This document shows positions 12,601 through 26,600 of a stretch of DNA of 64,000 nucleotides, piece after piece. Every line of letters starts with the position of its first letter. Within the stretch, counting starts at the first letter, position 1. The notes under the pieces are model-generated. The model made no database searches. It was given only the letters and a program-made list of their open reading frames with translations, and was not told the origin of the DNA. Source of the DNA: Epiperipatus broadwayi (Eukaryota; Onychophora; Udeonychophora; Euonychophora; Peripatidae). A program made the position numbers and the translations under genes. The stretch is taken from the NCBI GenBank assembly GCA_028023455.1, contig JAQFVV010006337.1, forward strand, positions 1,913,001-1,977,000, in the 5' to 3' direction.

Positions 12601-14030
12601 AAAATTAGAAATAATTTTCTTTATATAATAATTCAGGATGTACTACTATTTTGGTTTATTAATGCACACCTTTTTTTTTTTTGTATTTCAAAATTAGTTA
12701 CTAATAGTACCACAGAGCAGATATTATTACTTTTAAAACAATAAACTGATTCAGAAAAATCCTATGATTGTAAGTTCACATCATTCTATAATAAGTGGAT
12801 ACTTTTAGTAAAGTTTTATTGCTTTTTAATTGTGACATATTTTATGATCAAATGTTTAAAAGCAGAACTCTAATGAACATAAACTTTTTGCTTTAAATGA
12901 CTGACATGGTTCAGAAGATAGATTTGTCTTGCCAAACAGATAAATTCATTATGAATGATAAAAAGAAGTTCTAAAAGAAATTTTAAGTCTACTCCTGATA
13001 ATACTAAAACAATTAGGAAGCACGATAGTTTATTTCAGAAATTGAAATTGTTTAATGGTAAGAATTGAAGATTAAAACAATTATATTAAATTTCCATAAT
13101 AAGTTATGTTTGTTGCTTCATGAAAGTAGATAAAGTGGAAAATTTTTTAAAGTAACCCCAACTGGTTCTTCAGATTTTAAAAAAAAAGTAATGCATATTA
13201 CAGAAAAGAGAAAATAATAACATTATTGTTTTTGTTGTTATTTTTAATAATGTGTTTTAATGAAATGTATGAAATATAGGTTATTAATGGAATATTACTG
13301 TGTTAATAAAATAATACATGTTAAAAAAGGCATTGCGCATCCTGTACGACAGTAGTACTAATGTGTAGATTTAATGCAATATATAATAAGAGATAAAAAA
13401 AGGTCTAATTTGCATAATTGTAAATTTCACTTAACAGCGGAATATCTAGCCCCCATTTCGTTATTAATATAAAATATTATTTATATTTATTAGCATATAT
13501 AATAAATATTCAAATAATTGTTCATGATAAAAATATCACCTATGATTTATTCAAAATAATAATTACATTATTATTATCAATAATAGTCCTTTTTTACACA
13601 TTAATTTCTTAGCCTGTTTTCCTAAATGAGTTATTAGGCCTAATAACTATTTTTAGAAGAAGTTGATAAATGTACGCACATTTATGTATATTTATATAAT
13701 AATTAAACATTGCAATAAAGTTTTGGACTTAAAAAATAGAATACCTTTTTTTTTTCCTTAAAGGAATAAAAGTAAATTATAAAACATTTTCATCATAAAT
13801 TATAATTATATATAAAATAGAACTAATTCAATTTGATATGAGCTAAAAATTAAGTATAGTATTTTACAAAATATTTCATAATGAAGTTCAAAATTTTTTA
13901 AAAAGTGTGAGAGTTAAACAAGAGAAGTTTTAATGACTCTTATATAATAAGTAATCTTATTTTAAATTATAGGTTTAATATTGTTTTCCTTTTTTTAAAA
14001 AAAAAAAAAGACTAACAAGAATAAATTAGT
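9641..14030. other. Long AT-rich unassigned region
   Basis: I see no coding relic, tRNA or large repeat. Minor items are a 24-bp triplication at 10558-10624 and scattered A/T homopolymers and TA tracts (for example 11460-11485). Confidence 0.5.
10558..10624. repeat. Three tandem copies of a 24-bp unit
   Basis: The unit TTTGTGGCTAGGTAGATTTT plus GGG is repeated three times with one or two changes each. Confidence 0.85.
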
Positions 14031-15090
14031 CAAAGAGCTGCAACATTTTTCTTTTTAATTGAGTATCCTGATTTCTCACATTGAGTGGCTCTCAGCTGTT
14101 GCACAAGTATACTAATCCTCAATTACAAGATTTGGATCTTTATTGTCTTGCATGACCAAGGGGCGTCTGCGACAGCCTCAATTTATTGGTCATTTGTTAT
14201 ATTTTCACACAAACTCCTGCCATTTTCAATGATGTCTCCAACCAAGAGTAAGGCTTAACTTCATGCCCACAATTTGTGGTCGCCAGGCTGAGCCAAATGC
14301 AAGTTGGCCAGTATTAGCAGCAGTTGCAGTGATCCCATTTCACACTGACAATATTAGAGATTTAACTTCATTTGTAAAGGCTCAAGAACTGCAAATTATA
14401 GTTCCAGCAAAACAAGAGTAGTTAATTAAAACATCATAAACTCATATCAAAATTTCTTTAAAATGACTTCCATTAAATGAGTAAATGTACCTATATTAAT
14501 GAAAACTTCAATCAATAAATATTGTATAATTAATTATGCTGAAGTCAAAGACTTTTTTTATAGTGTACAAGGATGCCAGATGGCAGCAAAAAAAAAGAGA
14601 TGCATTTAAGTTTATATTAAAAATCATATACATATAAACTATTGTTTATTAATTTTATTCATTTACATATACCATAAAAGATTTTAAAAAATCTAGTTAT
14701 TAGAAAATTATCGGTATTTTATGGGGGTAAAAAACATATACATAAATATACATCTATACATAAATCACATATTACAAATTAACTGAAAGGAAACTCTTTG
14801 ATTCCTCTTGGAGGCCTTAAAGGAAGCGAACAGAGCAAATTCCTAATATCCACTCCATACGTTCTTGTTCTTGCAGCTATTATTACTATGTGATTATTCA
14901 TATAGTATACGAACATGGATGGGCTGCTCACAAATACGCATTAGCCGGCGTGGTGAGTTTATTGGCTTTTTACCACTTAGTTTAAGATCAAGAAACACCA
15001 CGGTCTTTCTTCTCAGTTGCCTGGTAAGGCAGAATGAATGTATGTGCAAATGATAAGTAATTTTCCAATAGATATATAAAATCATGACAG
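14031..15090. other. Unassigned, with a GC-richer block at 14040-14410
   Basis: The block at 14040-14410 is less AT-rich than its surroundings but contains no open frame or motif I can name. 14800-15090 may be 5' UTR of the RTE fragment that follows. Confidence 0.35.
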
Positions 15091-15103
15091 ACAAAAAAAA
15101 ATC

Positions 15104-15352
15104 ATGGTCCTTATTCCCAGGAGGCAAAGTCACCAACCAAGGCAGCAGTTGGTGGCCGAAGAAGAAGGTGCTAAGAATCCTCTGATTGTCGACCCAGGCT
15201 TCCATTTGACGATGACTTTTTATTTAGGTACTTACAACTACAGATCACTTTCAAGTGAAGGAAAATTGCAAGAATTAGAAGAAGAACTGTCTTATATTGA
15301 AGCTGAAAATCTGTTCTGCAGATTTGTACTTCACTTAGTGCCAATTATATGA
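15104..15352 (+). pseudogene. RTE-clade LINE 5' coding fragment
   Basis: The 82-codon open stretch contains LTMTFYLGTYNYRSLSSEGK followed by LQELEEELSYIEAEN. LGTYNxRSL is the first motif of the APE-type endonuclease of RTE elements (usually LGTYNVRSLSSEGKLQELEEEL, then IKWDIIGL). The fragment stops just before IKWDIIGL. That motif is where the element at 18.3 kb becomes recognisable, so the two could be halves of one element separated by about 3 kb, or two independent copies. Residues upstream (PRRQSHQPRQQLVAEEEG) are charged and fit an N-terminal extension. Confidence 0.6.
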
Positions 15353-18284
15353 GCACTAGAACCAGTTTGAACCCGAATTATATATAAATTTAATAGGCAA
15401 TATGGATACATGAACATTTAGTTCATCCACCAATTCAACTTGCACACGTGTATGTGCGTATGAAAATTAACATTTGAAAGTTATAAAATTTTGTAATTTT
15501 ATTTCAATACTTTTCTAACCAATGTATATTATATACATTTTGTAATTTTATATTTTGCAAGTAATAATTTCTATAAAATAAAATTGTCATTTAAAAGATT
15601 AACAATAGTATTTTGGAAATATATTGCTAGTAATTTATATAAAAGTAAAATTGTCATTTAAGAGACAATCAATAGTATCTTGGAAATTTATTACTAATAG
15701 TTTGTCTAAAAGTAAACTGATATTTAAGAGTGAAACAATGCAACCGGCCACCCTTAAAATTTTGCGGGCCACTGTGTCATTCTAAAAGATGCATGGAAGG
15801 TTATAAGTGCGAGAGGCTCTTCAATTATTTTGTTTAACCATTATTCTGGTCTTTTTCATTACCATATATGGAAATGAAGGTCAACTTCGAATCTCAACCA
15901 AGCGTCTGCGTTTGAGGCAGTGGCCAGTATTCTTTAAATATTTGCTTACGTATAAATAGCTAAATTTTATATATATTTTGGCTTTTGTCCTTTTTGCTCT
16001 GTTCTAATATCATATATTTCACGCAAGTTTACGTTGTGCAGCAAATCATAGTGGGGTGAAGGAGATCGTTCGCTTCCCCATACCTCTGGGAAGCTTAGCT
16101 AGCTCACTATGCCATGGTCTGAAAGATCTAGACCAAATACATGGACTGTTTAGTGATATGTTTGTCTGAAAGTGAATCTTCAATTTCTAGCAATGCCTGT
16201 TTCAAACCCAAGCCAGCTTATGATCATGATCCACCGATTACCTACATCATCATGTTCTCAAGCCCAAGGTAATATCTACATTTCCGTCAGCTAATGAACT
16301 CTTAATTGATAAATTATTCTGATTCTAAACTACATTGTGCGCCTTTGTTTCTTTTTACTTAATTTTTAAAGCTTTTATATAAATGTTAATAATATCTGTG
16401 AAACTTATTCTAATGCTATATAAATTCTTATGTTTTGGTGCAGCAATTTGGAATTAATTTGATTTTCTCTTATTTTATTATTCTAATTCATTTTAATATG
16501 CCAAAAAGATATACAATCTAGCGAGTGAATTTAAACCCACTGCCAATAGTTTTCTCCTATTAAATTATGGAGATGTAAATTTCCTTTAAAGTTCATTGTT
16601 ATAAACTCGCTCGGTTTTATACAATTTATTTTACAATAATTTTAATCTTTAAATGATCGGGAGGTCTTAATATTTATGTTCAATCACTATCTCTAACTGA
16701 AAATTAACCCTCATCTAATCACTAAAGTTGTTTTATCATTTTATGTAATTAAATCTCACCAGAAGTGAATTTAATTACTTTATTTTGTAAGTAATATAAG
16801 TTCTCTGTACAATGATCACTTATAGAAATATAAGGAGTTATTTTGGAGGTATTGGAGAGAGCAATTTATTCCTTTTTAGTTTTAAATTCTGATCTCTTAA
16901 GTGCCTTTTATTAATCCTTAGTTAAGTGCCCAGCATGGTTTGTGTTTAAGTATTCCATTATGCAGGAGAGCATCATATAATAATCAGGTGTTTATAAAGT
17001 TACCGTGGTCGTTAGTGACACAAACTATTTATCTGTTTTAGGTGTTATAGGTATATCGTTGCAATCATTACTTATGATTTTCTTGCTTTGTCATGTATTT
17101 TGGGATCTTCGGAATGACCAATCTCACTCTCAAAATAGATACATTTTCTACTCCGGATCTTCTCCAGGCACCTCCAATGAATAAGTGTATGAAAAACATA
17201 CGGATGAACCATCCCAACATGCAACGTGTACCACTGTTCTTCAGAGATATGACCTTGGCTATTGTGCAGCATACTCCTTTAGTACAGATATGACAAAGCC
17301 ACTCAAGAGCATCTTAAGTGACCACCTCTCTATATGCGATTGTGAGCGATAACCGGATACCGCCTTTATTATTTATTATTGAGTTGTCTCTCTACCTGCA
17401 ACACTCTCTGTCAGTCGTAATTATATGTTATTCACCATCCATTCGATTTAATTTTCTAATTCAGGTTACGAATTACAGCTTCTTTTAAAGTGAGTTATTT
17501 TACTCCCACACATGTGAGTGATCTCCCAAATATTGCACACTTTCCAAATCACACATCACCTTATCCATATATATCTAATGACTAATAAAACTCATTAGTG
17601 TGAATCTATAATATATTAAATGAGGGTTAAGCTACAAGATATTTTTGAATACCTAATTAATTTATCTGATCCTTGGCATATTAACCACACCACCATATAT
17701 GAACGGCACAAACTATCCTTGTTTTATATATGTAGTAATTGCACTAACTAACTTTATGTAATAACACAAAGATTTTCTGTATTTATGTAAATTCCATGAT
17801 TTATTGACTTCATCCATAAAGTGTGTGATTGCAAATTAAACCATAATCAAATTTATAACTACCATTGTACAGACATTCTACACACCTATTTTGTTTGTTA
17901 CCATATTTAATTAGGTAATAAAATTTATATTATATCATTTCTCTGTCTTCTCACATTTGATCATTCATTGCCGGAATCTCTAGTATGACTGTTTGATTAA
18001 GTTATGTTATTTCAAATTGAATGAAAGATTTTATTAATTAAACTCCCTTTGTGTAATATATATTAATATATTAAGCAATAGTCGGCACTGTTCTTTAAGT
18101 ATTATATTTTGTAATAAGCATTAGCTAATTATTTGAAAATTATTGATTCCTAAGTCTCTTTACTCACCCTGTTCTCATTGCCGGGTCTGGAGTAGAGACT
18201 CTGGAGCATGGGCAAATAGGTTAGCATTTAGTATTGTTCCAGACCTGTGTATCTTACACATGCTAGATTGCTATAGCTTGCTTG
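15353..18284. other. Unassigned sequence with GC-richer islands
   Basis: Islands at 15740-16300 and 16900-17460 are closer to even base composition but hold no supported gene. Overlapping open stretches of 66 codons on both strands at 17072-17293 are likely chance. Confidence 0.4.
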
Positions 18285-20840
18285 GATTCTAGGTCTTATT
18301 GAATGAACACACAATTTTTCCAGTACAATATTAAATGGGACATTATTGGACTTTGTGAAGTTAGAAGAAAAGGTGAAGAGACAATTAATTTAAAAAGTGG
18401 ACATGTTCTCTACTATAAAGGCACAAATATTGGAAATACAATTGGAGTAGGATTAATTATAAATAAAAAGTGGAAGAACAACATTGTGGTGATTGATGGT
18501 GTATCGGACAGAGAGGTAAGATTAGTTATACAACTTAATACCAAATACCCAATACAGATAATTCAGATTTATGCCCCAACAAGTTCTTATAGTGATGAAG
18601 TAATAGAAGATTTTTATATGGATGTACAAAAGGCTTTTGATCAGTATAAACAAAATTTTAAAATTGTTATAGGAGACTTTAATGTTAAAATTGGTAAACA
18701 AATGAAAGATGAAGGTGTTCTAGGTAATTTTGATTATGGTAATAAAAATAAAAGAAAACATAGACTTGTGGAATTTGCAGGAAAAAAAAAAACTATTTTA
18801 CATTTTGAATTCTTTTTTTGAGAAAAATGTTAAAAGAAAATGGACATGGAAGCATCCAAATGAAGCTACAGTAGAATTGGATTATAATTTGACTAACAGA
18901 AAATACATATTTCAAGATTGTAATGTTCTTAATAAATTTAACACAGGAAGTGATCATCGATTAGTAAGGTGTAAGATATGTGTTAATGCAAAACTAGAGA
19001 GACAAAAATTATTAAGAAAAACAACATTTACAGTTGATATTCCTAATCTTCAGAAACATTCTAATGAATTTAAATTAGAACTTACAAATCGGTTTCAAAT
19101 ATTAGTAGATTTTGAACATGATTCAAATTTGAATGAAATTAATAAGAAAATAACTGATACACTTTTAAAAACTGCAACAAAGATAGCTGGTAGAACAAAG
19201 CAACAAATGACCAATAAAATTTCTACTGAGACTAAAGAATTTATGAAGAAAAGAAGGAATATGAAGATATACAAAAATGATGCATTAAAAAGATTGAATA
19301 CCTCGAATTTTGTAAAATGGTGTGGATATAAGGACTGTGAACTAGCATGGAAAGCTGTAGAAGAGCAATAAAAGTCTCAAGAGTATAAAACAACATTTTG
19401 GTATTGGTAGGAAATTTATATCTGCAATAAGAAAAAAATATGGAATTATTACTAAAAAGAGAGATATCATGAAATGGGTAGAAGACTTTTATCAATAATT
19501 ATATAGTAATAAAGAACAAGTATCTCCTATATCTATTATATCTTCCGAATTGCCCATAATTTTAAACGAAGAAGTGAGACATGCAATTAAATTTATAAAG
19601 AAAGGAAAGACTCCACTTAATATTAAAAGAATCAGGTGAAGAAATAGAATTTTTTTTAGCAAAGTTATATACCAAATATCTAAATGATAAAGATATAGCA
19701 GATGATTGGAAGAATGCAGTATTAATATTTAAAAAAGGTGCTAAAGAAGATATTAAAAATTACAGACCTATCAGCCTTTTACCAGTTTTATACAAAATTT
19801 TTACCAAGATAATTAAAACTCATCTACATAGAACACTGGATTTCCACCAATCAAGCGAACAAGTTGGATTTAAGAGTGGTTTTAGTACAGTAGATTATAT
19901 CCAGGTATTGAGAGAAGTTATAGAAAGGATGAGTTGTCATTATGCTTTGGATTTGTAGATTACGAAAAGGTATATGATTCTATAAACATTTCTTCAGTGA
20001 TTAAAGCATTGGATCATCAAGGTATAGATCCAGGATATTGTCATAATTTAAAGAATATTTATAAAAATGCAAGAGCAACAATTAGATTACATAATGATAC
20101 TAGGAAAGTCAACATTGAGAAGAGTGTAAGAGAGGATGACTCCATATCTCCAAAACTTTTTACAGCAGTGCTACAAGAAGTATTTTGTGGATTAAAATGG
20201 GAAGCTAAAGAGTGAAAGTAAATGGGGATTATTTAAGTCATTTAGATTTCGCAGATGATGTAGTTGTTTTTTGCAAATAATGCTTTACAGCTGCAGGAAA
20301 TATTGCAGGAGTTATTAGATGAAAGTAGGACTAAAGATAAATGTTAAAAAGACTAAAGTAATGTTTAATGGATTTTCTCAAAATATGAAAATAAAGATTG
20401 ATTATAATGAGTTAGAAAAAGTTAACAGTTACAAATATCTTGGTCAGATTATTAATACAGATGGAAACATAATGGATAAAATTAATCATAGAATTCAACT
20501 TGGTTTATTACTTTTGAATCTACGACTTGGGCACATAACAGAAAAGCAATATAATGAGATATTATTTTATATAGAAAAGCAATATAGAAATTTCAAACCA
20601 CTCAACAAAGTATGGAGATATGTATATTGACAGAAAAAAAACATCTACGTGAGAGAATAAAAAGATATCAATGGCATCACTGAAAAAATGAAGAGACTGA
20701 AATGAATCTGGGTGGATATCTGGATATATTGCTAGGAGATATGGTAACAGATAAACAATTAAAATCATAACTAAATTCTAAGAGAATGTAAAAGTTCTAG
20801 AAAGGAACCACATATAATATGGATAAAACTAGTAACAAAC
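18285..20840 (+). pseudogene. RTE-clade LINE, endonuclease and reverse transcriptase, near full length but frameshifted
   Basis: The APE-type endonuclease motifs appear in order: IKWDIIGLCEVRRKGEE (18320), IIQIYAPTSSYSDE (18560), IVIGDFNVKIG (18660), VELDYNLTNRKYIFQDC (18870) and TGSDHRLVR (18947) with its catalytic histidine. RT motifs follow: IKNYRPISLLPVLYKIFTK (19753), VGFKSGFST (19860), FGFVDYEKVYDSI with the motif A aspartate (19945), DDSISPKLFT (20135), HLDFADDVVVFC with the catalytic FADD box (20237), GLKINVKKTKVMF (20325) and YKYLGQIINTDG (20430). A tail with MKRLK*IWV follows at 20690. At least four frameshifts or stops (about 18800, 19370, 19950, 20215) make it inactive. RTE proteins nick and copy at the target site. 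No 3' repeat tail or target-site duplication was identified. Confidence 0.9.
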
Positions 20841-21949
20841 TTCATATAATAAATGCTGATCATGTGATGTTTGGTGATTATGATATAGATAGATGAAATA
20901 TGGATTTGATGTGAAGAGAATATGAATCAGAGAAATTAGATTAAATTTGGTGAAAGTCTCTTCTGCAATAGATTGATAATACTTGAAATTGATGCTCATG
21001 ATAATATTTATATATTATTTCAAACTTTAAAAAAATGTGTCATTGCAGAAATATATTTTGTATCAGAATTATGATTTTTTGACGTTAGATGTGATAAAAT
21101 AACAGTTCAAAAAACAATGCAGCCATAAAAAAATAACATACTTTTATGGTGTTGATTAGGGAATCAAAGAAAACAAATAATAGATGTGGAAAATAATACA
21201 TGTTTGAATAATAAATCAAGAGTTCATTATATATACATACTATGTTGACCGACAAAAAATATTTTCTTCACTGCAAAGCCTCATTCTATAAAATTCCAAG
21301 TTTAAATCCTCATTTTCTACTTTGTTTAATGCAACAAACAAATAACAGATTAAATAAACAAAAACAATATATATTTTTTCGGAGACCTAGCCGATTAAAT
21401 AGACAAAATAATACACTTTCAAAAAACTATTACTAAAATAATGATACCGTGTTTCACTTTTTTCATTTATCATTGATAATTTATAATTGTATAACTAAAT
21501 ATTATATAAATTTATTTCTTGTTATATTTTTTAATAGTGAATGAAGAGCATTTGTAGAATTATTTATAGGAACTACCAGCCAAGACAATTAGACAAACTT
21601 TAGTAACTAAATGAAATGCAAATTTGTTATATAGTACATTTTAAACATTCATAACATTTTGGTAAATTTCTTATATAGCATTTTAGTTTGTTCTATCATC
21701 ATTTATTACCTGAATAGAACAAGTTTCAAATATATTTCACTTTCTTCAAAGAGCCCCCTTTTTTCAGCTTTTTCATTTTTTTTCCTCCATTCCAAAAGCT
21801 TAATATAATAACCTCAAACTATTTTTTTTTTCATAATGATTTTCTCTCTAAGCAACATTGAATATTCCTGATTTGTTCATAATATTAATTCTATATCTAT
21901 TCCTACAAGCCTTGAAATGTTTCTGTGTTTTCCTATGATCATGTTCTAG
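20841..21949. other. Unassigned AT-rich sequence
   Basis: May include the 3' UTR of the RTE element. No other feature is supported. Confidence 0.45.
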
Positions 21950-22250
21950 TTGTATTTTTATATTGGACTATTTCCATCATCGAATATGCATATTGAATGT
22001 CTTTAGAAAAATTTTATTTTATTTAAATATTCCAAATACATTCAACTGTTAGTAATAGTACATCAAATAGGTTTGTATATGCACAATGTTTTGAAATTGA
22101 TTATTCTCCTCTCTTCTTCAAGTGCTGCTGGCCTGGGTCCTTAGATTCTTGATTATTGAATTTTAAGGAAACACTCTAACCAACTGAGCCATCCTGCCAA
22201 AGGCAACAGTAAGTAGAAATTTCATATACTTATCTATGAGGTTCCTCCTG
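21950..22250 (-). repeat. Short interspersed repeat with tRNA-like head (copy 2)
   Basis: On the minus strand this copy starts with TCAGGAGGAACCTCAT (about 22247), has the A box TGGCTCAGTTGG (about 22179-22190), and ends with the TCCAATATAAAAATACAA tail at about 21952. It aligns to the copy at 1566-1915 along its whole length. A deletion of about 50 bp removes the B box, so this copy lacks the second half of the Pol III promoter. Sequence upstream of the shared start is unrelated to copy 1, so the boundary near TCAGGAGG is the 5' edge of the mobile unit or a truncation point. Confidence 0.75.
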
Positions 22251-23133
22251 ATTTTTTATTAAATAACTTATTAAATGTGGGAGCACACGAAGTCTATATC
22301 ACATTCAATATCCAAATTTGCCTTTCTACCTAAAAAGCTACTAATATATTTAAAATGAACTACCTTTTCAAGCTGATAACCATCCAACAAAAATTACTAA
22401 GATTTTTCTTTCACCTTGGCTGATAAAATATCCAATTTAAACCAATAATAATTTAAATTTTATATAAGTTGCATTCAATATAATAAGAACATTATATGTG
22501 TCATCTTTTGAATTGATAAGAATAGTACCATAATCACCTACATGCTACAAAGAGAAAATGAAGTTTTTCTTATTTACTTTTACACAATGCAAATTAAAAT
22601 CCCACCAACAAATCCATATAATTTTATATCTTCTTAGCTTCTTGAAGCTGCCTATAAACTATTCCAAAGACAACTATTATAATAAAAATAAAATACATCT
22701 GGATCTAAAATACAACTTTAACATTAATTTTCATTTTAAACACTTCTGGTCTTCCATTACTAATAAAAACTATCTCTCATATTAGTAGCTACATAATATA
22801 AATAAATTTCCATGAACAAAAAGTTATTATTTTCTAATAACTGAATCCAGTACTATTTTAGATCTGAAGATATTAGACGCTATACTATCTTAAAAATAAT
22901 TTTTAACTGTCTATCATAGAAGTATAGCCTTATCTTATTTATAGATTATGAAATTGGGCAATGTATTTCTCTTGAAACTCCTAAAACAAGGTAATGAACC
23001 CAAGACAGTTTACAATGTAACACATATAATATCAATGATTATCACACAAAATTGCGCAGAAATATGAGCTTGTCGGGATTCACATAAGATTTAAAATTTG
23101 TCAGAAACTGATACTCTTTTTATAATCATATAG
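22251..23133. other. Unassigned AT-rich sequence
   Basis: No feature supported. The open stretch at 22558-22785 is low-complexity and K/N/Y/F-rich, as expected by chance at this composition. Confidence 0.5.
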
Positions 23134-23628
23134 ATTAGGGTTCCCAACCTTTTTGGTCCCTGTACCTCACTGCCTTTTGGTAAATTATCTAGTATTCCCT
23201 ATTCATTACAATAAAAAAGAAATGGTAATAAGTTTTCATAAAAGCTTCAGTCAGCCTTTTTGGTTTTATATCCCCTTAGCTTTTAATAAATCATCTGATA
23301 TTCCCTATTCGTTATAATAAAAAAACGTACAGTAATTAAGTTTTCATATAAGTTTTATTCAGTAAATAAACCTTACCAGGAATTTTGAATTACTAAACCA
23401 TGCAGAAAGTAAACCATCTGTGCAACTTCATTGTATCCATGTCCTAAAAGAAACTGAAATGTTGCTGTGTGGCCAACAGACAATACCAACATGGAATAGT
23501 CCGAAAATATTGACAACAATTCTTTTTGGAATATATTAATAGCATGCTATTCACTGTACCCCTGGATAAACTGCCCATAGCCTCTGGGAATATAAAGGAC
23601 CTCAAGTTAGCAATTCCTGATCTAGATA
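23134..23628. mobile_element. hAT-like non-autonomous DNA transposon with internal duplication
   Basis: The left end TTAGGGTTCCCAACCTTTTTGG resembles the CAGGGGTTCCCAACC terminus common in hAT elements. The right end, inverted, reads TCAGGAATTGCTAACTTGAG and matches it imperfectly. Flanking ATATAGAT (left) and TCTAGATA (right) could be a decayed 8-bp target-site duplication. Inside, a unit of 107 bp is tandemly duplicated (23145-23251 and 23252-23362; both begin CARCCTTTTTGG). No transposase coding sequence is present. The family assignment rests on the terminal motif. Confidence 0.5.
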
Positions 23629-26600
23629 ATGTTATTTTATTGGAGTATTTCCTATAAAATGTTCATAAATTATTTTGCAAAAATAAATGTTTTTTTTTTT
23701 TAATATACATAAAAGCTCCTCTTCAGAAAGCAATTTGATTTCTTCAAAAAATGTACCAGACCTTGGAATGACTTCAGTTTTCAAGAATCAATTAATTCAA
23801 TTAATTTACTGAATAACCTTCTTTCAAGTTTATGATCGATAAAAAGAATCACAAGTTTGGATAAATTGAAGGGCTAGTTCTATAATAATGAAATTGTGAA
23901 ACAAAATGATACAATTATCCTTTTTTTATATATTAAATATAATAAGCTTATTTCATATTTATATTCACTATTCCTATTTTAAACTCCATTTCAAAACTTT
24001 TTACTGTACAATCTTATATCTTTTTCCTAACTATTTAGTGTAAATTTCACAAATTATACATTTCTTTATAATTTGGATTCTAAAAAAAAAAATATGCAAA
24101 ATTATCTTTACTGTTTCTTTATTGATAAGTTTTAATATTACTCTCTTACAAATATATTTATGAACTATTAAGTTATTAAGCACTTTTTAAATTCAAAAAT
24201 ACTTTTTAAATTTTCTGCCAAATAGAAAAACTCTACATACTGTAATGGTCAGATTTGTACAATCAGCAAAACTAATCTTAGAAACCAAGCAATGATCACT
24301 AACTTGTAAGTCTGTGTGTCTATAAATATTACAACATACAATACAAAATCAACCCTCATTACTTATGCCACTATTTCCACATGACTACCGCATCTGATGT
24401 TAGTATATATACCCTTTTTCTTATATTCTGCTAACATCAAGGAAATACAACTCTTAAAACTAAAAATAAATACTAATTGTGATAAACAAGACCCAAATGC
24501 GAGAAATTAGATATTTATAAATGTATTAGTAACAATAAAACAATAGTGAACTAGATTTAAGCTTCTGATAATATTAAGTTTCTTGCAGATAATAAAAAAA
24601 TAATTAGCAAATAAACAGTTTAATTATCACTAATTACATCAAATGAATGAACTACATATTTCATATTTCTTTATAATTTCCAGGCTGGACATTCTATGAT
24701 GGTTTAACTTTTTAATTAATGAATGAAGCTAGTAGTATTTATATAACTATATTAAAATTATAATCATTAATAGATTACTGCAATGGACTTACAATATGAT
24801 TGACTGCATGATTGCAAGATCAAGCTTTAAAAATTCATTTTAAAAAATATTGAATGTGGTGCTAGGTTACGTGTAAACTGAATTACATCCAATGATGAAA
24901 CAGAGGTGGCCATATCCAGCAATTTCAGTGGATAGTTACAAGAAGCAGGAATAAATCTTTGTTCCTACAACCAGTAATGAACTTATTACTATCAAGCAAG
25001 AAATTTGTCTGCACTGATAATAACATTAAGAACAACAGTGAAGATCAACTGAATATGTCAATATGAGAAATACATTTGCCTTGGCATGACCATATCCAGA
25101 GTACTCGGCCAATTTATTTCCACAAAGCAGGACTGCTCATCTGCTTGCAGAACAAATATATGAATTTAAAAATATCTATATAAATAACCCAGTATCACAA
25201 TTTAACTAAAAAAATGGGAAATAAGTAATTCTTCATTATGAAAGCCTGGAATTTACGATGATTACTAAAAAAAACAAGCATGAGTAGCCACATTATAAGT
25301 TTGAACAAGTGATCACATATTCGTTTACTTGGCTAAATTAAGTCCTAAATGTTTCATCCAATATAAATACTTAAAAACAATAAAGATAAAAAATTCCTGC
25401 TTAATTGAAAGTCTATACTAGAGATCATACTCACATACATTAAGAAATGTAATATACGATAGCTAATGAGGTCAGTAATTGACATATAATTCTCATGAAA
25501 CATTTAAGGGGCTAATGTAAATTGAATGACATGTATATATATTTGTCCCTTCAAAAAAATACTATAAATTAACCTTATTTTTAACATTGTTTTTAAAACC
25601 AGTTCAATTAATTTTTATATTTGTTTATAAAAAAAATTATATCGATAATTGTAAAAATAAAATTTCAATTGAAATGTATGACTTGATATATTTTTAAAAA
25701 TCAAAATCTTCAAACCAGGTGAAGAAAGGGGGATTAAAATGTCACTACACTTTTAATTGATTAGCTTTCTTGTAAGGGAAGAGAGAAGTCGGGGGGGGGG
25801 GAGATGAATCTTGGAGTTTAAGAGATGAAAAAATATTTACAAATTAGCTCTCTCTCACCTGACCTAGGATAATCTTAAGAATGACTGTATCCTTTTGCCC
25901 AGCTTGGACGAATTATTTCATCTTTTGGCCAATTCACTCCCTGGTGAATTTTTTTGTAAGTATTATACATTAAAATGGGTGTAAAGCAGTATATTTTATT
26001 ATTAAAAAAAAATTGTCCGAAAAAAGTATGAAATTCAAAATTCCCGCTCTTACAATAGACATAAGCCCCTCCCTGCCATGTCCAGTCATTGTCTATTGTC
26101 AAGGGTGTAAAATGTTCAGCGTTTTATGACAATGAAGTTTTCAATAATGCAAAAATGTGTTTATTTGTGAATTTATTACGGTTTTAGATATTTTTAAAAA
26201 ATAATTTACACTATATTTATTAGATATCAAGAAATAAAAATTATTTAATAACTTATTTTGACTTGAAATACTTTATTTTCAAAAATATAATGTTATATTT
26301 GCACTAACGTAAATATGGCATGAAGCAAATTAGAAGACAAGCTATGATGTAAACAAACTACTTTATTTCTGAGTAAAGAAAATATCATAATTTTGCAATA
26401 AATATTCAAAAAATTTTAACATTTAAAGCATAATTCATTAGATGTAAGAGAAATAAATAATTATATGTTTCAAATGTTTAAAAATAATAAAAATTAAGAA
26501 ATATTTTGTTGATTTTATAAACTAAAAATAATCTTTCTAGAAACGTGATGTGTAATTTCTTTGTTTTGATTATGGACTAATTTTTTTTAATATTTACAAA

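Noticed and set aside
14894-15205. 103-codon minus-strand frame as a gene
   Set aside because: It overlaps the RTE coding fragment on the other strand and has no recognisable domain. It is a shadow frame.
17072-17293. Overlapping 66-codon frames on both strands
   Set aside because: They are short, mutually antisense and without motifs. A local rise in G+C explains the open frames.
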